A DNA stretch of 41,859 nucleotides, taken from NCBI GenBank assembly GCA_050248915.1, contig JBFWRL010000030.1, positions 1 to 41,859 of the forward strand, written 5' to 3'. Positions 16,761-25,485 of the stretch are shown here, piece after piece. The notes below the pieces were generated by a model. The model was not told the DNA's origin. It saw nothing but the letters and a program-made list of their open reading frames with translations, and did no database searches. A program made the position numbers and the translations under genes. This DNA is from GCA-2770975 sp050248915 (lineage in GTDB: Bacteria > Cyanobacteriota > Sericytochromatia > UBA7694). Position 1 is the first letter of the stretch. Each line of letters starts with the position of its first letter.

Positions 16761-18398
16761 ATGACCAAATACGTATTTATCACCGGTGGTGTTGTTTCTG
16801 GCATTGGCAAAGGCATTGTGGCCTCTTCGTTGGGGCGTTTGCTCAAAAGTCATGGCCTGCAGATCAGTTTGCTCAAGCTCGACCCGTATATCAACCTCGA
16901 TCCGGGCACGATGAGCCCCTACCAACATGGGGAGGTCTTTGTCACCGAAGATGGGGCTGAGACCGATCTCGACCTGGGCCATTATGAGCGCTTTACCGAC
17001 GTTAACCTGAGTCGCCGCAGCAACTTGACCACCGGCGCGATTTATCTCAAGGTGATTCAAAAAGAGCGCCGGGGCGATTACCTCAGTGGCACTGTGCAGG
17101 TGGTTCCCCATATTACCAATGCGATCAAAGACCATATCAAAGGGGCCGCCTCACCCGACACCGATGTGGTGATCACCGAAATTGGCGGCACGGTCGGGGA
17201 TATCGAAAGCCTGCCTTTTATTGAGGCGATTCGCCAGGTGCGCAAAGATTTTGGCCGCGACAATGTGCTCTACCTGCACGTGACCTGGATTCCGTATATC
17301 AAAGCGGTGGGGGAACTCAAAACCAAACCGAGTCAGCACAGTGTGATGGAATTGCGCCGCAACGGGATTCACCCGGATATTTTGGTCTGCCGCACCGAGA
17401 CCGATCTTGATGCGGGCATTCGCGAAAAGCTCTCGGTCTTCTGCGATATCGACAAAGAGGCTGTGATTCAGTGTGAAGATGTCAAATCGATCTACGAAGT
17501 GCCCTTTATGCTCGAAAAAGAGGGCCTGGCCAAACAGGTGCTGCAGCGCCTCAAGCTAGAGCCCCCGCGTCAAGAACTGGACTGGGAGGGTTGGGACGCT
17601 TGGGTGGCCCACCTGAAAAAGCCGCAACAGACCCTCAAAATTGGGCTGGTCGGCAAATATGTGCAATTGCCCGATGCCTATCTGAGTGTGACCGAGTCGC
17701 TGCGCCATGCTGCGGCTGTGCGTGATACCGATGTCGAGATCAAGTGGATTCATGCCGACGAAGAGATGGAAGGCCCTGAAATTGCCGCCCATCTCGAAGG
17801 CCTCGATGGCATTTTGGTGCCGGGTGGATTTGGCGTGCGAGGGGTCGAAGGCAAAATTGCCGCGATTCACTATGCCCGCACCCGTCAGATTCCCTTTTTG
17901 GGTCTCTGCCTGGGTCTGCAATGTGCCGTGATTGAATATGCCCGCCATGTCTGCGGCCTCGAAGGGGCACACAGTGCCGAATTTGCGCCTGAAGCCCCCC
18001 ATCTGGTGGTGGACATTATGCCTGCCCAACGCGATCTTGAAAATATGGGGGGAACGATGCGTTTGGGGGCCTATCCCTGCAAATTGCGGGAAGACTCTCA
18101 GCTTTATAAGCTCTATGGCTCGGAGCTGATTCTCGAACGCCACCGCCACCGCTACGAAGTCAATAACGATTACCGTGAAACGCTTGAACGCAACGGCCTG
18201 ATGATCTCTGGTACTTCGCCTGATGGCTATCTGGTTGAAACCGTGGAATTGCCAGGCCATCCGTATTTTGTCGCGACCCAGTTTCACCCCGAATTCCGCT
18301 CCCGCCCCAATCGGCCCAGTCCCTGTTTTCAGGGGCTGATCGATGCCTGTTTGGCGTTGCGGGCCTCTTCTAAAACTGAGCAAAAGGTGCTTGCATGA
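16761..18398 (+). CDS. pyrG: CTP synthase
   Basis: The 545-residue protein is full length. The N-terminal synthetase domain opens with KYVFITGGVVSGIGKG and contains LLKLDPYINLDPGTMSPYQH and the E-I-G-G-T-V-G-D-I-E motif. The C-terminal glutamine amidotransferase domain has its nucleophile C383 in LGLCLGLQ and the His-Glu pair near TQFHPEFRSRP. It makes CTP from UTP, ATP and glutamine in the cytoplasm. It is coupled to cdd by an ATGA overlap, placing CTP synthesis and cytidine salvage in one unit. Confidence 0.98.
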   Translation: MTKYVFITGGVVSGIGKGIVASSLGRLLKSHGLQISLLKLDPYINLDPGTMSPYQHGEVFVTEDGAETDLDLGHYERFTDVNLSRRSNLTTGAIYLKVIQKERRGDYLSGTVQVVPHITNAIKDHIKGAASPDTDVVITEIGGTVGDIESLPFIEAIRQVRKDFGRDNVLYLHVTWIPYIKAVGELKTKPSQHSVMELRRNGIHPDILVCRTETDLDAGIREKLSVFCDIDKEAVIQCEDVKSIYEVPFMLEKEGLAKQVLQRLKLEPPRQELDWEGWDAWVAHLKKPQQTLKIGLVGKYVQLPDAYLSVTESLRHAAAVRDTDVEIKWIHADEEMEGPEIAAHLEGLDGILVPGGFGVRGVEGKIAAIHYARTRQIPFLGLCLGLQCAVIEYARHVCGLEGAHSAEFAPEAPHLVVDIMPAQRDLENMGGTMRLGAYPCKLREDSQLYKLYGSELILERHRHRYEVNNDYRETLERNGLMISGTSPDGYLVETVELPGHPYFVATQFHPEFRSRPNRPSPCFQGLIDACLALRASSKTEQKVLA

Positions 18399-18856
18399 CT
18401 ATAACCCCACTTTCATCTGAGACGATCACCCGTATGATGGCGGCCTCTCGCGAGGCTTATGCCCATTCTTATACCCCCTACTCTCTCTTTCCGGTTGGAT
18501 CGAGTTTGCTGGCGGTGAGTGAAGATGGCAGCGAAAGTCTGATCAGCGGCTGCAATGTTGAAAATGCCTCCTTTGGTTTGGCGATCTGCGCCGAGCGCGT
18601 GGCTCTGACCAAAGCCGTCTCAGAAGGCCATCGCCATTTTAAAGCGATTGCGATCTCGGCCCAAAAAATGCAACCTTGTTTTCCCTGTGGGACCTGTCTG
18701 CAGTTTATTCGGGAATTTGGGGCGGATATTCTCGTAATTCTCGAACAGTCCGATGGCTCCGCCCAGATCTTGCCGATTGCAGAGATGTTGCCGTATACCT
18801 TTACAGGCGAAGACCTGCGCCGCAGTGAAGAAGACCCACCCGTGCTTCACCCCTAA
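18395..18856 (+). CDS. cdd: Cytidine deaminase
   Basis: The 153-residue protein is a homotetrameric-type cytidine deaminase. The zinc ligands and catalytic glutamate are C65-A-E67 (LAICAERVAL) and P-C98-G-T-C101. The family motifs SPYSxFxVG-like YTPYSLFPVG and SGCNVENASFG are present. It converts cytidine and deoxycytidine to uridine and deoxyuridine. The ATG overlaps the pyrG stop, and a rho-independent terminator follows at 18864-18896, so it ends the transcript. The C-terminal tail is acidic and slightly longer than in short Cdd proteins. Confidence 0.95.
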   Translation: MTITPLSSETITRMMAASREAYAHSYTPYSLFPVGSSLLAVSEDGSESLISGCNVENASFGLAICAERVALTKAVSEGHRHFKAIAISAQKMQPCFPCGTCLQFIREFGADILVILEQSDGSAQILPIAEMLPYTFTGEDLRRSEEDPPVLHP

Positions 18857-18863
18857 AAGCCAG

Positions 18864-18896
18864 TCTGCTGTGTTAGCATGGCAGCAGATCTTTTTT
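18864..18896 (+). terminator. Rho-independent terminator after cdd
   Basis: TCTGCTG (18864-18870) and CAGCAGA (18882-18888) form a 7-bp stem with an 11-base loop. A T-rich run, TCTTTTTT, follows at 18889-18896. It lies 8 bases after the cdd stop. Confidence 0.8.
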
Positions 18897-18915
18897 AGGA
18901 CAGGAGAGTACACAG

Positions 18916-19767
18916 ATGTCTGAAATTAAAACCGTGGCCGTTCTCGGCCTTGGCACCATGGGCTCGGGCATTGCCCAGGTCTGCGCCCAGGCTGGTTTAA
19001 AGGTACGCGCTTACGAAATCAACCAGGCCCTCGTCGACAAAGGCCAAGCCATGATTCACAAAAACCTGGATTTTGGCCTGAGCAAAGGCAAGTTTACCGA
19101 ATAAAACTTGACTGCCGCCAAAGCCAATTTGAATCCAACTGCCGCGCTCGAAGACCTCAACGATGTCGATCTGGTGATTGAGGCCGTGGTTGAAGATATT
19201 GCTGTTAAACGCGAGGTCTTTGCCAAACTCGACCAGATCTGCCCAGCTCATGCTTTGCTGGCCAGCAATACCTCCTCGCTTTCGATCACCGAAATTGCGG
19301 CTGCCACTCAACGCACCGACAGGGTGCTGGGCCTGCACTTTTTTAATCCCGCTTATCTGATGAAGCTGGTTGAAGTCGTTCAGGGCCTTGAAACCAGCGA
19401 AGACTCTGTCAAAGCCGCTTACGGCTTTGTGGAAAAGCTGGGGAAAACCGCCGTCTTGGCCAAAGATACCCCTGGTTTTATTGTCAATCTGCTTTTGATT
19501 CCCTATCTGCTGGACGCGGCACGGGTCTACGAAAATGGCCTGGCCACCGCTGTGGACATCGACAACGCCATGAAACTGGGAGCCGGTTATCCCATGGGGC
19601 CGCTGACTTTGATGGACATGATTGGCATCGATGTCTGTGTCAAAGTGGGAGATATTCTCTTTGATGCCTACCGCGAATCCAAATACAATGTGCCCCCGCT
19701 GATGCGCCGCATGGTGATGGCTGGGCACCTTGGCCGAAAGTCTGGGCGTGGCTTTTACGCCTATTAA
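18916..19767 (+). pseudogene. 3-hydroxybutyryl/3-hydroxyacyl-CoA dehydrogenase gene with one in-frame TAA
   Basis: One reading frame of 283 codons matches the whole 3-hydroxyacyl-CoA dehydrogenase family, which is usually about 282 residues, except that codon 63 (19102-19104) is TAA. Before it lies the Rossmann NAD motif GLGTMGSGIAQV (residues 11-16 carry G-x-G-x-x-G). After it come ASNTSSLSITE, the catalytic-type H141 in LGLHFFNP, and the C-terminal domain ending LGRKSGRGFYAY. There is no frameshift and no other damage. The second part could restart at a TTG at 19108 but would lack the nucleotide-binding motif. A ribosome site (AGGAGAG) precedes the ATG and a strong terminator follows, so the gene was recently functional or the stop is an error. 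Confidence 0.85.
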
Positions 19768-19780
19768 AGCCGGGTTAAAA

Positions 19781-19812
19781 AAAAGAGGCGGGAGCAACTT
19801 CCCGCCTCTTTT
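19781..19812 (+). terminator. Strong rho-independent terminator
   Basis: AAAAGAGGCGGGA (19781-19793) and TCCCGCCTCTTTT (19800-19812) make a perfect 13-bp stem around the loop GCAACT. The A-run before and T-run after allow it to work in both directions. It ends the dehydrogenase transcript, 13 bases after the stop. Confidence 0.92.
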
Positions 19813-20045
19813 GGCAAAATCCTCTTTTTTTCAGTTTGCAGTTGTGTCTTGCGTGAGCTGCGTTTTTTTTTACACATGAGATTGAATGAACAACCCTGGT
19901 TTCTCCGAATCACTTGAGCTTGGTGAAACATTTGCCAAACCCAGACCTGGAAAATTTCCCGTAACCCCTCATTGGGAAAGGGACTGTTTTCGACAGGTAC
20001 CGACTCAGAATCTCGCAACCACTCTATTAAGCAATAAGGATCTTT
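19813..20045. other. Intergenic stretch without a recognised gene
   Basis: No convincing gene is seen. The only minus-strand frame here (19764-20018) runs through the terminator and has no recognisable domain. A short inverted repeat, TTTCCC (19955-19960) and GGGAAA (19974-19979), and two long T-runs are present. From about 20020 the sequence becomes strongly AT-rich and leads into the operator cluster. Confidence 0.5.
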
Positions 20046-20062
20046 TTAACAAAATTTGTTAA
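20046..20062. promoter_or_regulatory. Operator site 1 of the XRE regulator operon
   Basis: TTAACAAAATTTGTTAA is a perfect 17-bp palindrome centred on one A. It is the best of three related sites upstream of the XRE/TPR gene and lies about 90 bases before the -10 box. Confidence 0.65.
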
Positions 20063-20099
20063 GTATTTATGATCTAGATATACCACAAAAATAAATTTC

Positions 20100-20116
20100 T
20101 TAACAAGATTTGTCAA
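20100..20116. promoter_or_regulatory. Operator site 2 of the XRE regulator operon
   Basis: TTAACAAGATTTGTCAA is an imperfect copy of site 1, with differences at two positions. It lies immediately upstream of the expected -35 region. Confidence 0.6.
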
Positions 20117-20123
20117 AATATTT

Positions 20124-20143
20124 TTAACAATTTCTGTTATAAT
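20124..20143 (+). promoter_or_regulatory. Operator site 3 overlapping the -10 box
   Basis: TTAACAATTTCTGTTAT (20124-20140) is a weaker copy of the same palindrome. It overlaps a perfect TATAAT at 20138-20143. A repressor bound here would cover the promoter, consistent with autoregulation by the helix-turn-helix protein encoded next. Confidence 0.6.
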
Positions 20144-20179
20144 TTTTTCAGGGTTATATGAGTGAGCGGAGCAGCAGAT

Positions 20180-21379
20180 ATGAAAAAAAGACAAGCAGAG
20201 CCAAAGGTGAGCGCCTCGGAATTTGGCAAACGGATTTTGGCCTTGCGCCAGGAGACTATCCAGACCATGACCGATCTGGCTGAAAAATTAGACGTGTCAG
20301 AAGCGTATATTTCTTTATTGGAATCGGGCAAGCGCCACCCTTCGCGCAAAATAGTCGAAAAACTGGTCAAGGTGTTTTCCTCGGGCAATACGCCGCTTTT
20401 GCGCGATCAATTGCTGGTTTTAGCTGGATATGATCCCCACTCCGAGAGCAAAGCGCCCCCGGATCAGCATCTGGAAAAAATTCTGCAACACAGCAGTAGC
20501 AATTCGTTTCCAACATATATGGCGCTGGTGAACAGTTTGATTCGCCAAGGCCAATATGGCTTGGCCCAGACCCGAATTGAAGAGGGCTTTAAGTTTTTTC
20601 AAAAAACAGTGCAATTGCAAATGCTGGTGGCCTATCTTGAACTGACCCGCCACAACCATGATGCCGCCATTGTGGCCATGGAAACCGCTTTGCAGTTTAA
20701 GGCCTTGCATCCCGAATCTGAGACATCAAAAGCTGAATTGCTGCTGAATTTGGGGGTTTTGCATTTTTTTAAGGGTTCAGCCGCTTTGGCTGGCTATCAT
20801 GATGCTCTCTCCCGCTCAGATGCAAAAGCAGCCAAAACCTTTCACCGACAAGCCCGTCAAGATTTTTTAAAGGCCCGTGAGGTCTTTGACCAAGGGCTGA
20901 CGCTCGAACCTGAAAACACCAATTTACGCGATGAAGCAGCCCGTTTGGCGTTTAATTTGGCTGACCTCTCTGGGGCCAAAGAGGCCCAGCGCTATTGGCA
21001 GGAGAGTATTCAGGCTTTTGAAACGGTTTTGTATGCGCCCGACAAAGATCAGCTCGATGAACAGGCCCTCTTGGAAAGCACCTGCTTTTTGGCCCATGCC
21101 TTTAGCAAATCGGGGCAATTTCAGCAGGCCCGCAAAGCCTTAGACCTGATTACGGCCTGCCAGCCCCGTTATGCGTTTGGCTATTATGTTTTGGCTTGTC
21201 ATTGTTCACTTTGGGCGGCCTCGGAAGAGACCGATACTCACTTGGCTCAGGCCCTGCTCTTTTTGGGGAAAGCTTTAACGTTAAAACCAGAAATGCGAAC
21301 ACAGGCTTGGTTGGAGCCAGATTTGAGTTATCTCAGAAACCACAGACCTCAAGAAATGAAAACCCTGTTAAATCTATGA
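20180..21379 (+). CDS. XRE-family helix-turn-helix regulator with TPR-like C-terminus
   Basis: The protein has about 399 residues from the ATG at 20180. Residues about 14-65 form an XRE/Cro-type DNA-binding domain, with MTDLAEKLDVSEAYISLLESG as the helix-turn-helix core. The remainder is all-helical with TPR-like repeats, for example YLELTRHNHDAAIVAMETAL and ARQDFLKAREVFDQGLTLEP, likely for protein or peptide sensing. Three palindromic sites lie just upstream, so it probably regulates its own operon. GGAG about 10 bases before favours this ATG; an in-frame GTG at 20162 is the alternative. Its stop overlaps the next lipoprotein gene by ATGA, linking the two functionally. Confidence 0.85.
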   Translation: MKKRQAEPKVSASEFGKRILALRQETIQTMTDLAEKLDVSEAYISLLESGKRHPSRKIVEKLVKVFSSGNTPLLRDQLLVLAGYDPHSESKAPPDQHLEKILQHSSSNSFPTYMALVNSLIRQGQYGLAQTRIEEGFKFFQKTVQLQMLVAYLELTRHNHDAAIVAMETALQFKALHPESETSKAELLLNLGVLHFFKGSAALAGYHDALSRSDAKAAKTFHRQARQDFLKAREVFDQGLTLEPENTNLRDEAARLAFNLADLSGAKEAQRYWQESIQAFETVLYAPDKDQLDEQALLESTCFLAHAFSKSGQFQQARKALDLITACQPRYAFGYYVLACHCSLWAASEETDTHLAQALLFLGKALTLKPEMRTQAWLEPDLSYLRNHRPQEMKTLLNL

Positions 21380-24210
21380 AGTGGCAACGCTCTCTCTGGT
21401 TTTTGCTGGCGCTGATCAGCAGCTTGTTTGCATGTCAGGCACCCATCTTAAAACCGGTTGAGGTTCAGACTGCTATTACGCCACAAGAATTGGTGCCCCA
21501 AACTAAAGGCGGAACACTGGGGCAGAACCTTGTGCCTGAGAGCAAAGGGGGCACCCTGGGGCAAAACCTTGTACCTGAGAGCAAAGGAGGCACCTTGGGC
21601 AAAGGGCTGGTTCCCGAAAGCAAAGGGGGCACCTTGGGCCGGTTTACCTTGCGTGGTCAGGTTGTCTTGCCTGCCGGTTTTCGGGTGCAGGCCGAAAGTG
21701 GACGTGTTTACCGTTTGCAATTGCGCGATCCCCAGCAAAAAGAGCCCTGGCTGGAAATGGACACAGACCCTCTGGGCCAGTTTGAAATCGGCAATATACC
21801 TGTCGAAACCCTCTTAATACTGGAAGTGTTTTCAACCGCCCCCGATCAGATTCCTTTCCAGTTGTGGGTTTCTCTGCCTGCGAAAGACGCTCAAACACGC
21901 GTGCAGCGCAATTTGGACCTCTTGTCTACGGCAGAAGGCTGGCTGTTGCAATCGCTGGCGCCAGGCCAGGATTTGCGTGATTTTGTGCAGGCACCCCGGC
22001 CCGAAAGTGCTTTGTTGGCCCAAAAAGACGTGGCTGTGCTTTTGGAGAAAGCAGGTTTTCAGCGGGCTGTTTTAGCAGCGAATGCGCTTTTTGCTGAGAG
22101 CCAAAGACGTTTTCAGGCAGCGTTTGCCGAATTTGTGCAAGCCAAATCCGGTGACTCCACACTGTTGGGCCAAACTGCCACTGTTCAAACGTCGCCGCCT
22201 TCACTGCAGCTTGATTTTCAAGCCCCAGAGTCGGGACGCTCTTTCTCTTATGGGAGTGCGATTCCCCTGCAGGTACAATTGCGAACCCCCTTTGCAGAGC
22301 CATTGAAAGTGCTATTTTATGCCAATGGTCTGCCCTTGAAAGATGCCTCTGGGCAGCCCTTGGTACTGTTTTTGCCCGCTTTTTCAACGGTTTCACAGCA
22401 AATTGAGGCCCCCAGCGGGCAGAATTCTTTGGCTGAATGGAGCCTGGAAGCCCGCTTACTCAATCAGGCGGGTGAAACCCTTCTCCGTGTCAGCGGTCCC
22501 CGGATTTCACTGTACTATCCTGGTAGTGGCGGAGCCGGAAGTCAAACGATACCCTCTCCTCCGGCTTTGAATCTGATTCAGGCCCAGATACCGGCTTTGC
22601 CGGTGGGGCTTGCGGCTGAATTTGCTGCAGAGGGAAATGGCAATGACAGTGCAGGCCTTTATTCCGTGGATTTGCACAATGACGTGGGGTTTGCTCCGGG
22701 AATTGAGGGCCGTGCCTTTGCCCTCAATGGCAGTCAAGGTGGGGTTGAAGTGCCTGGCATGGACTTTGCCCAAAAAGACTACGCGGTCGAAGTGTGGTTT
22801 CGCACGGATTTTAAACAGCTTCAGACCTTGGTCAAAGCCTCACCTGGATTTGAATTGCGGCTTTTGGCATCGGGGCATTTGGCTTTTGGGCATCAGCCCC
22901 CAGCCCTGATCAACTCTGCCAACCCCTTGAATGATCACCGTTGGCACCATGTTGTGGCTGTGCGACAGGGAAACCAAGAGCACTTGTTTGTGGATGGGCA
23001 ATGGGTGCAAAGCAACAGCTCTGCTTTGTCTGATCTCAATAGCCTTGTGGCTTTGCATATTGGCTACCAAACGATTCCCAACCAACAGCCCTTTAAAGGC
23101 CAAATTGATCAATTGCGGGTTTATCGCCAGCCATTGACTGAGACCCAGATCAAAACCTTGTTTTTACGTAGAACTTTGCGTTTAACAGGGACAGGGTTCT
23201 CTCAAGATCTGGCTCAGAATAAAGTGACTGTCAATGGCATCACCCTTGAATTGTTGAGTGCCAGTTCGACTGAAATTCAGGCTCTTTTGCCCGATTCACT
23301 GAGCGGCAATTTGGTGGCCGTGGTGGAGAGTGCCGGGCGCCAGAGTAATAGCTTGACTGTGAATGGTGTTTTGCCTTTGCGTGTTGATCAGCTCTCGCGC
23401 TCTTTGCTTTTGAGCGGAGATGCCCTTACCGTGACCGGGGTTGGCTTTGACCTTGCGACCCTGGCGCGCTTGAGTGGGGTACAGGGCACGGTACAAACCG
23501 TGAGCAACCCATCGCTGGTCGTTACGGTGCCTGCTGGCTTGGCGGGACCCGGCCCACTCCAATTGAACAACGGCGGAGCTACCCTGATGGGGCCGTGGCT
23601 CAGCCCGATGCCCGTGCTGCCTGTCGCTTGGTGGCGTGGGGAGGGCAATGCCCAAGACAGCATGGGTGTTTATCCAGGGACTTTGCAGGGGGCCGTGCAG
23701 TTTGTTCCCGGTAAAGTCGGACAGGCTTTTTCACTGCAGGCCGGAGCCCATGTGGATTTGGGGTTGATCAATGAGATGCAGGGTGACTTTACCTGGACGG
23801 GTTGGTTCCGCACAACGGTTCCATCTACGCAAACCTTGATTTCGGCCACCCAAGGGGGATTACCTGGGCTTTGGGTGGCTCAAAAAAACAGCCAAATGAG
23901 CTTTTTACACAGCTTTCCCTATAATCCTGCCGGAGGCGTTGAAAATCTGGCGGGTAATTTGCTGAGTAACGAATGGCATCATTTTTCGGTTGTTAAAAAC
24001 AATCTCTTTCAAACCCTGTATATTGATGGTAAATCTGTCGGAGCGCTCGATAATGCCACCCAATTCAATTCGGCCTTGCAAGTGTTGCTTGGGCGCATTG
24101 CACCGGGTGATACCACGGGGGATTTTCAAGGTGCCTTGGATGAAATTTGCTTGTTTAATCAGGCGTTGAGCAGTGTTCAAATTGAACAAATCTACCAATA
24201 CAGCCGGTAG
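21376..24210 (+). CDS. Large surface lipoprotein with LamG and IPT/TIG-like domains
   Basis: The protein has about 944 residues from the ATG at 21376, which overlaps the regulator stop; an upstream in-frame start would lie inside the regulator gene. A lipobox SSLFAC puts the lipidated Cys at residue 20. Residues 39-88 are four copies of a 13-residue LVPESKGGTLGQN-type repeat. A beta-rich domain follows at about 88-165. A LamG/concanavalin-like domain lies near 410-595, two IPT/TIG-like domains near 598-738, and a second LamG domain near 748-944. Paired landmarks are FAAEGNGNDSAGLYSVD with WRGEGNAQDSMGVYPG, and WHHVVAVRQGNQ with WHHFSVVKNNL. It is probably an envelope adhesin or glycan-binding protein. 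Confidence 0.82.
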   Translation: MKWQRSLWFLLALISSLFACQAPILKPVEVQTAITPQELVPQTKGGTLGQNLVPESKGGTLGQNLVPESKGGTLGKGLVPESKGGTLGRFTLRGQVVLPAGFRVQAESGRVYRLQLRDPQQKEPWLEMDTDPLGQFEIGNIPVETLLILEVFSTAPDQIPFQLWVSLPAKDAQTRVQRNLDLLSTAEGWLLQSLAPGQDLRDFVQAPRPESALLAQKDVAVLLEKAGFQRAVLAANALFAESQRRFQAAFAEFVQAKSGDSTLLGQTATVQTSPPSLQLDFQAPESGRSFSYGSAIPLQVQLRTPFAEPLKVLFYANGLPLKDASGQPLVLFLPAFSTVSQQIEAPSGQNSLAEWSLEARLLNQAGETLLRVSGPRISLYYPGSGGAGSQTIPSPPALNLIQAQIPALPVGLAAEFAAEGNGNDSAGLYSVDLHNDVGFAPGIEGRAFALNGSQGGVEVPGMDFAQKDYAVEVWFRTDFKQLQTLVKASPGFELRLLASGHLAFGHQPPALINSANPLNDHRWHHVVAVRQGNQEHLFVDGQWVQSNSSALSDLNSLVALHIGYQTIPNQQPFKGQIDQLRVYRQPLTETQIKTLFLRRTLRLTGTGFSQDLAQNKVTVNGITLELLSASSTEIQALLPDSLSGNLVAVVESAGRQSNSLTVNGVLPLRVDQLSRSLLLSGDALTVTGVGFDLATLARLSGVQGTVQTVSNPSLVVTVPAGLAGPGPLQLNNGGATLMGPWLSPMPVLPVAWWRGEGNAQDSMGVYPGTLQGAVQFVPGKVGQAFSLQAGAHVDLGLINEMQGDFTWTGWFRTTVPSTQTLISATQGGLPGLWVAQKNSQMSFLHSFPYNPAGGVENLAGNLLSNEWHHFSVVKNNLFQTLYIDGKSVGALDNATQFNSALQVLLGRIAPGDTTGDFQGALDEICLFNQALSSVQIEQIYQYSR
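21490..21639 (+). repeat. 39-bp tandem repeat coding LVPESKGGTLGQN units
   Basis: Four units, the last incomplete, encode residues 39-88 of the lipoprotein. Units 2 to 4 are nearly identical in DNA (core GAGAGCAAAGG-GGCACC) while unit 1 is diverged (PQTK instead of PESK). The in-frame repeat can expand or contract by slippage and lies right after the lipid anchor, so it would alter the stalk length. Confidence 0.8.
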
Positions 24211-25348
24211 CGCTTGGTTGCCTGTTTTCTGCTTCTTTCTGTGGGTGGGAGTCGCCTGGCTGGCTGGCCCAGTCTGGGCGAAAACCACCGCAAATTCTGC
24301 ACAAAAAACAGCGCCTGTGAGTACTTTTCCTCGTTTGCTCTGGCATTGGGGCTTGGATAACCCTGTTTTGGCTTTTGACTGGGCCCGTGTGAAAGGCTTG
24401 AATACGGCCACTGAACCCACTTTGTATCTTCACTCTTGGTCGCAGGATGGCAATCTGGTTTTGGCCGAGAGCATGTATATTGGCTCGCCGATTGACACGA
24501 TTCAATCGCTTTATGCCTTCAATTTACCTGCCAAAGCCGCTTACCGGATTGGCACCGCTGGCCGGATTGGGGCCGGGGATCCAGGGCTGGTGTATAGCTG
24601 GAATACCACCCGGCAAGAACTGGTCTGGCAGACCCGCGAACAAGATCTGGGCCATTGGCATTGGGATTTTAACACCCTCACTTATCGCTATCAACCAGGC
24701 CCCAGGCCTGCGAGGGGTTCCTATCGGGTGGACAACCTCGATCTGGTTGGGGGCTGGCTCTATCTGCGCAATACCCAAGACCAGTTTTTTAAGGCCCCTC
24801 TAACGGCCTCAGCCCCCATGACCCCCTTTGTGCCTTCGGATGATTACGGGCCTTTGCTGGGAAGTTCGCAAGACAATACCCACTCAGCATTCAATGGTTT
24901 TGCGGGGTATGGCCACCCCGACGATTTTCAAGACCTCTGCTCTGGCTACTCTGCCAAGCCAACCCAAATCAAGGGCAGTTTTGCGGGTATCCAAATTTCA
25001 GCCGCGCCATGCAGTCAGATTTTGGCGCTGGCCGATGGCAAAACCCTGCTCTTGCAGCACTGGAATCACCTGGGTAAGCTTATGGTTCAGCGCAAGCATG
25101 TCTTGACACAAGCGGTTGAAAAGCTGGGTTTGACAGCTTATCCAGGCCAGAACCAGGTCTATCTCACCACTTATAGCCAGTTATATCTGCTTTCACTCCC
25201 AGATCTCAACCTGACCCTGATTCGGGATTTTTCCCCCGAGCAGATCGAGCAGATCAGTCTCTCTCCCAATCGGCGCTTTGCTGCCCTGGTGAGCTTTGGG
25301 TCAGCTACATTGGGGGATCAGCTTTGGATCTTTGCGCTTCCACGCTGA
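24173..25348 (+). CDS. Secreted protein of unknown function
   Basis: The protein has 391 residues from a GTG at 24173, overlapping the lipoprotein gene by 38 bases. A signal peptide is visible: a basic start, a hydrophobic run WLPVFCFFLWVGVAWLAG, and a likely cleavage site after PVWA (about residue 36). The mature part is rich in Trp, Tyr and Gly with repeated short strand patterns (LYLHSWSQDGNLVLAE, LVYSWNTTRQELVWQ, ILALADGKTLLLQHW, VYLTTYSQLYLLSLPDL). This suggests a beta-propeller, but I could not assign a family. It is the third gene of the regulator-lipoprotein operon and likely works with the lipoprotein outside the cell membrane. The exact start codon is uncertain. Confidence 0.72.
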   Translation: MFKLNKSTNTAGSAWLPVFCFFLWVGVAWLAGPVWAKTTANSAQKTAPVSTFPRLLWHWGLDNPVLAFDWARVKGLNTATEPTLYLHSWSQDGNLVLAESMYIGSPIDTIQSLYAFNLPAKAAYRIGTAGRIGAGDPGLVYSWNTTRQELVWQTREQDLGHWHWDFNTLTYRYQPGPRPARGSYRVDNLDLVGGWLYLRNTQDQFFKAPLTASAPMTPFVPSDDYGPLLGSSQDNTHSAFNGFAGYGHPDDFQDLCSGYSAKPTQIKGSFAGIQISAAPCSQILALADGKTLLLQHWNHLGKLMVQRKHVLTQAVEKLGLTAYPGQNQVYLTTYSQLYLLSLPDLNLTLIRDFSPEQIEQISLSPNRRFAALVSFGSATLGDQLWIFALPR

Positions 25349-25485
25349 AAGGCTTCAACAGAGGCGGTTATTAGGGTTTCTGCCTGCAGCATGTTAGACT
25401 ATCTGGGTAAATATTTGGACAAAGTCTGGATATATATTCATGCAATGCTAGAAATGAATCACTTGGGTAAGGTTGGGGTCTGAAG

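Noticed and set aside
19764..20018. 84-codon minus-strand frame
   Set aside because: It runs through the strong 13-bp-stem terminator at 19781-19812, has no ribosome site that I can see and no family features.
21196..21375. N-terminal extension of the LamG lipoprotein
   Set aside because: It would lie inside the regulator gene and bury the lipoprotein signal, which starts at the ATG at 21376.
25349..25485. Promoter for the NOS gene (TTGGAC at 25415 with TATATT at 25433)
   Set aside because: The spacer is only 12 bp and no other pair with proper spacing was found. The gap probably contains a promoter but I cannot place it.
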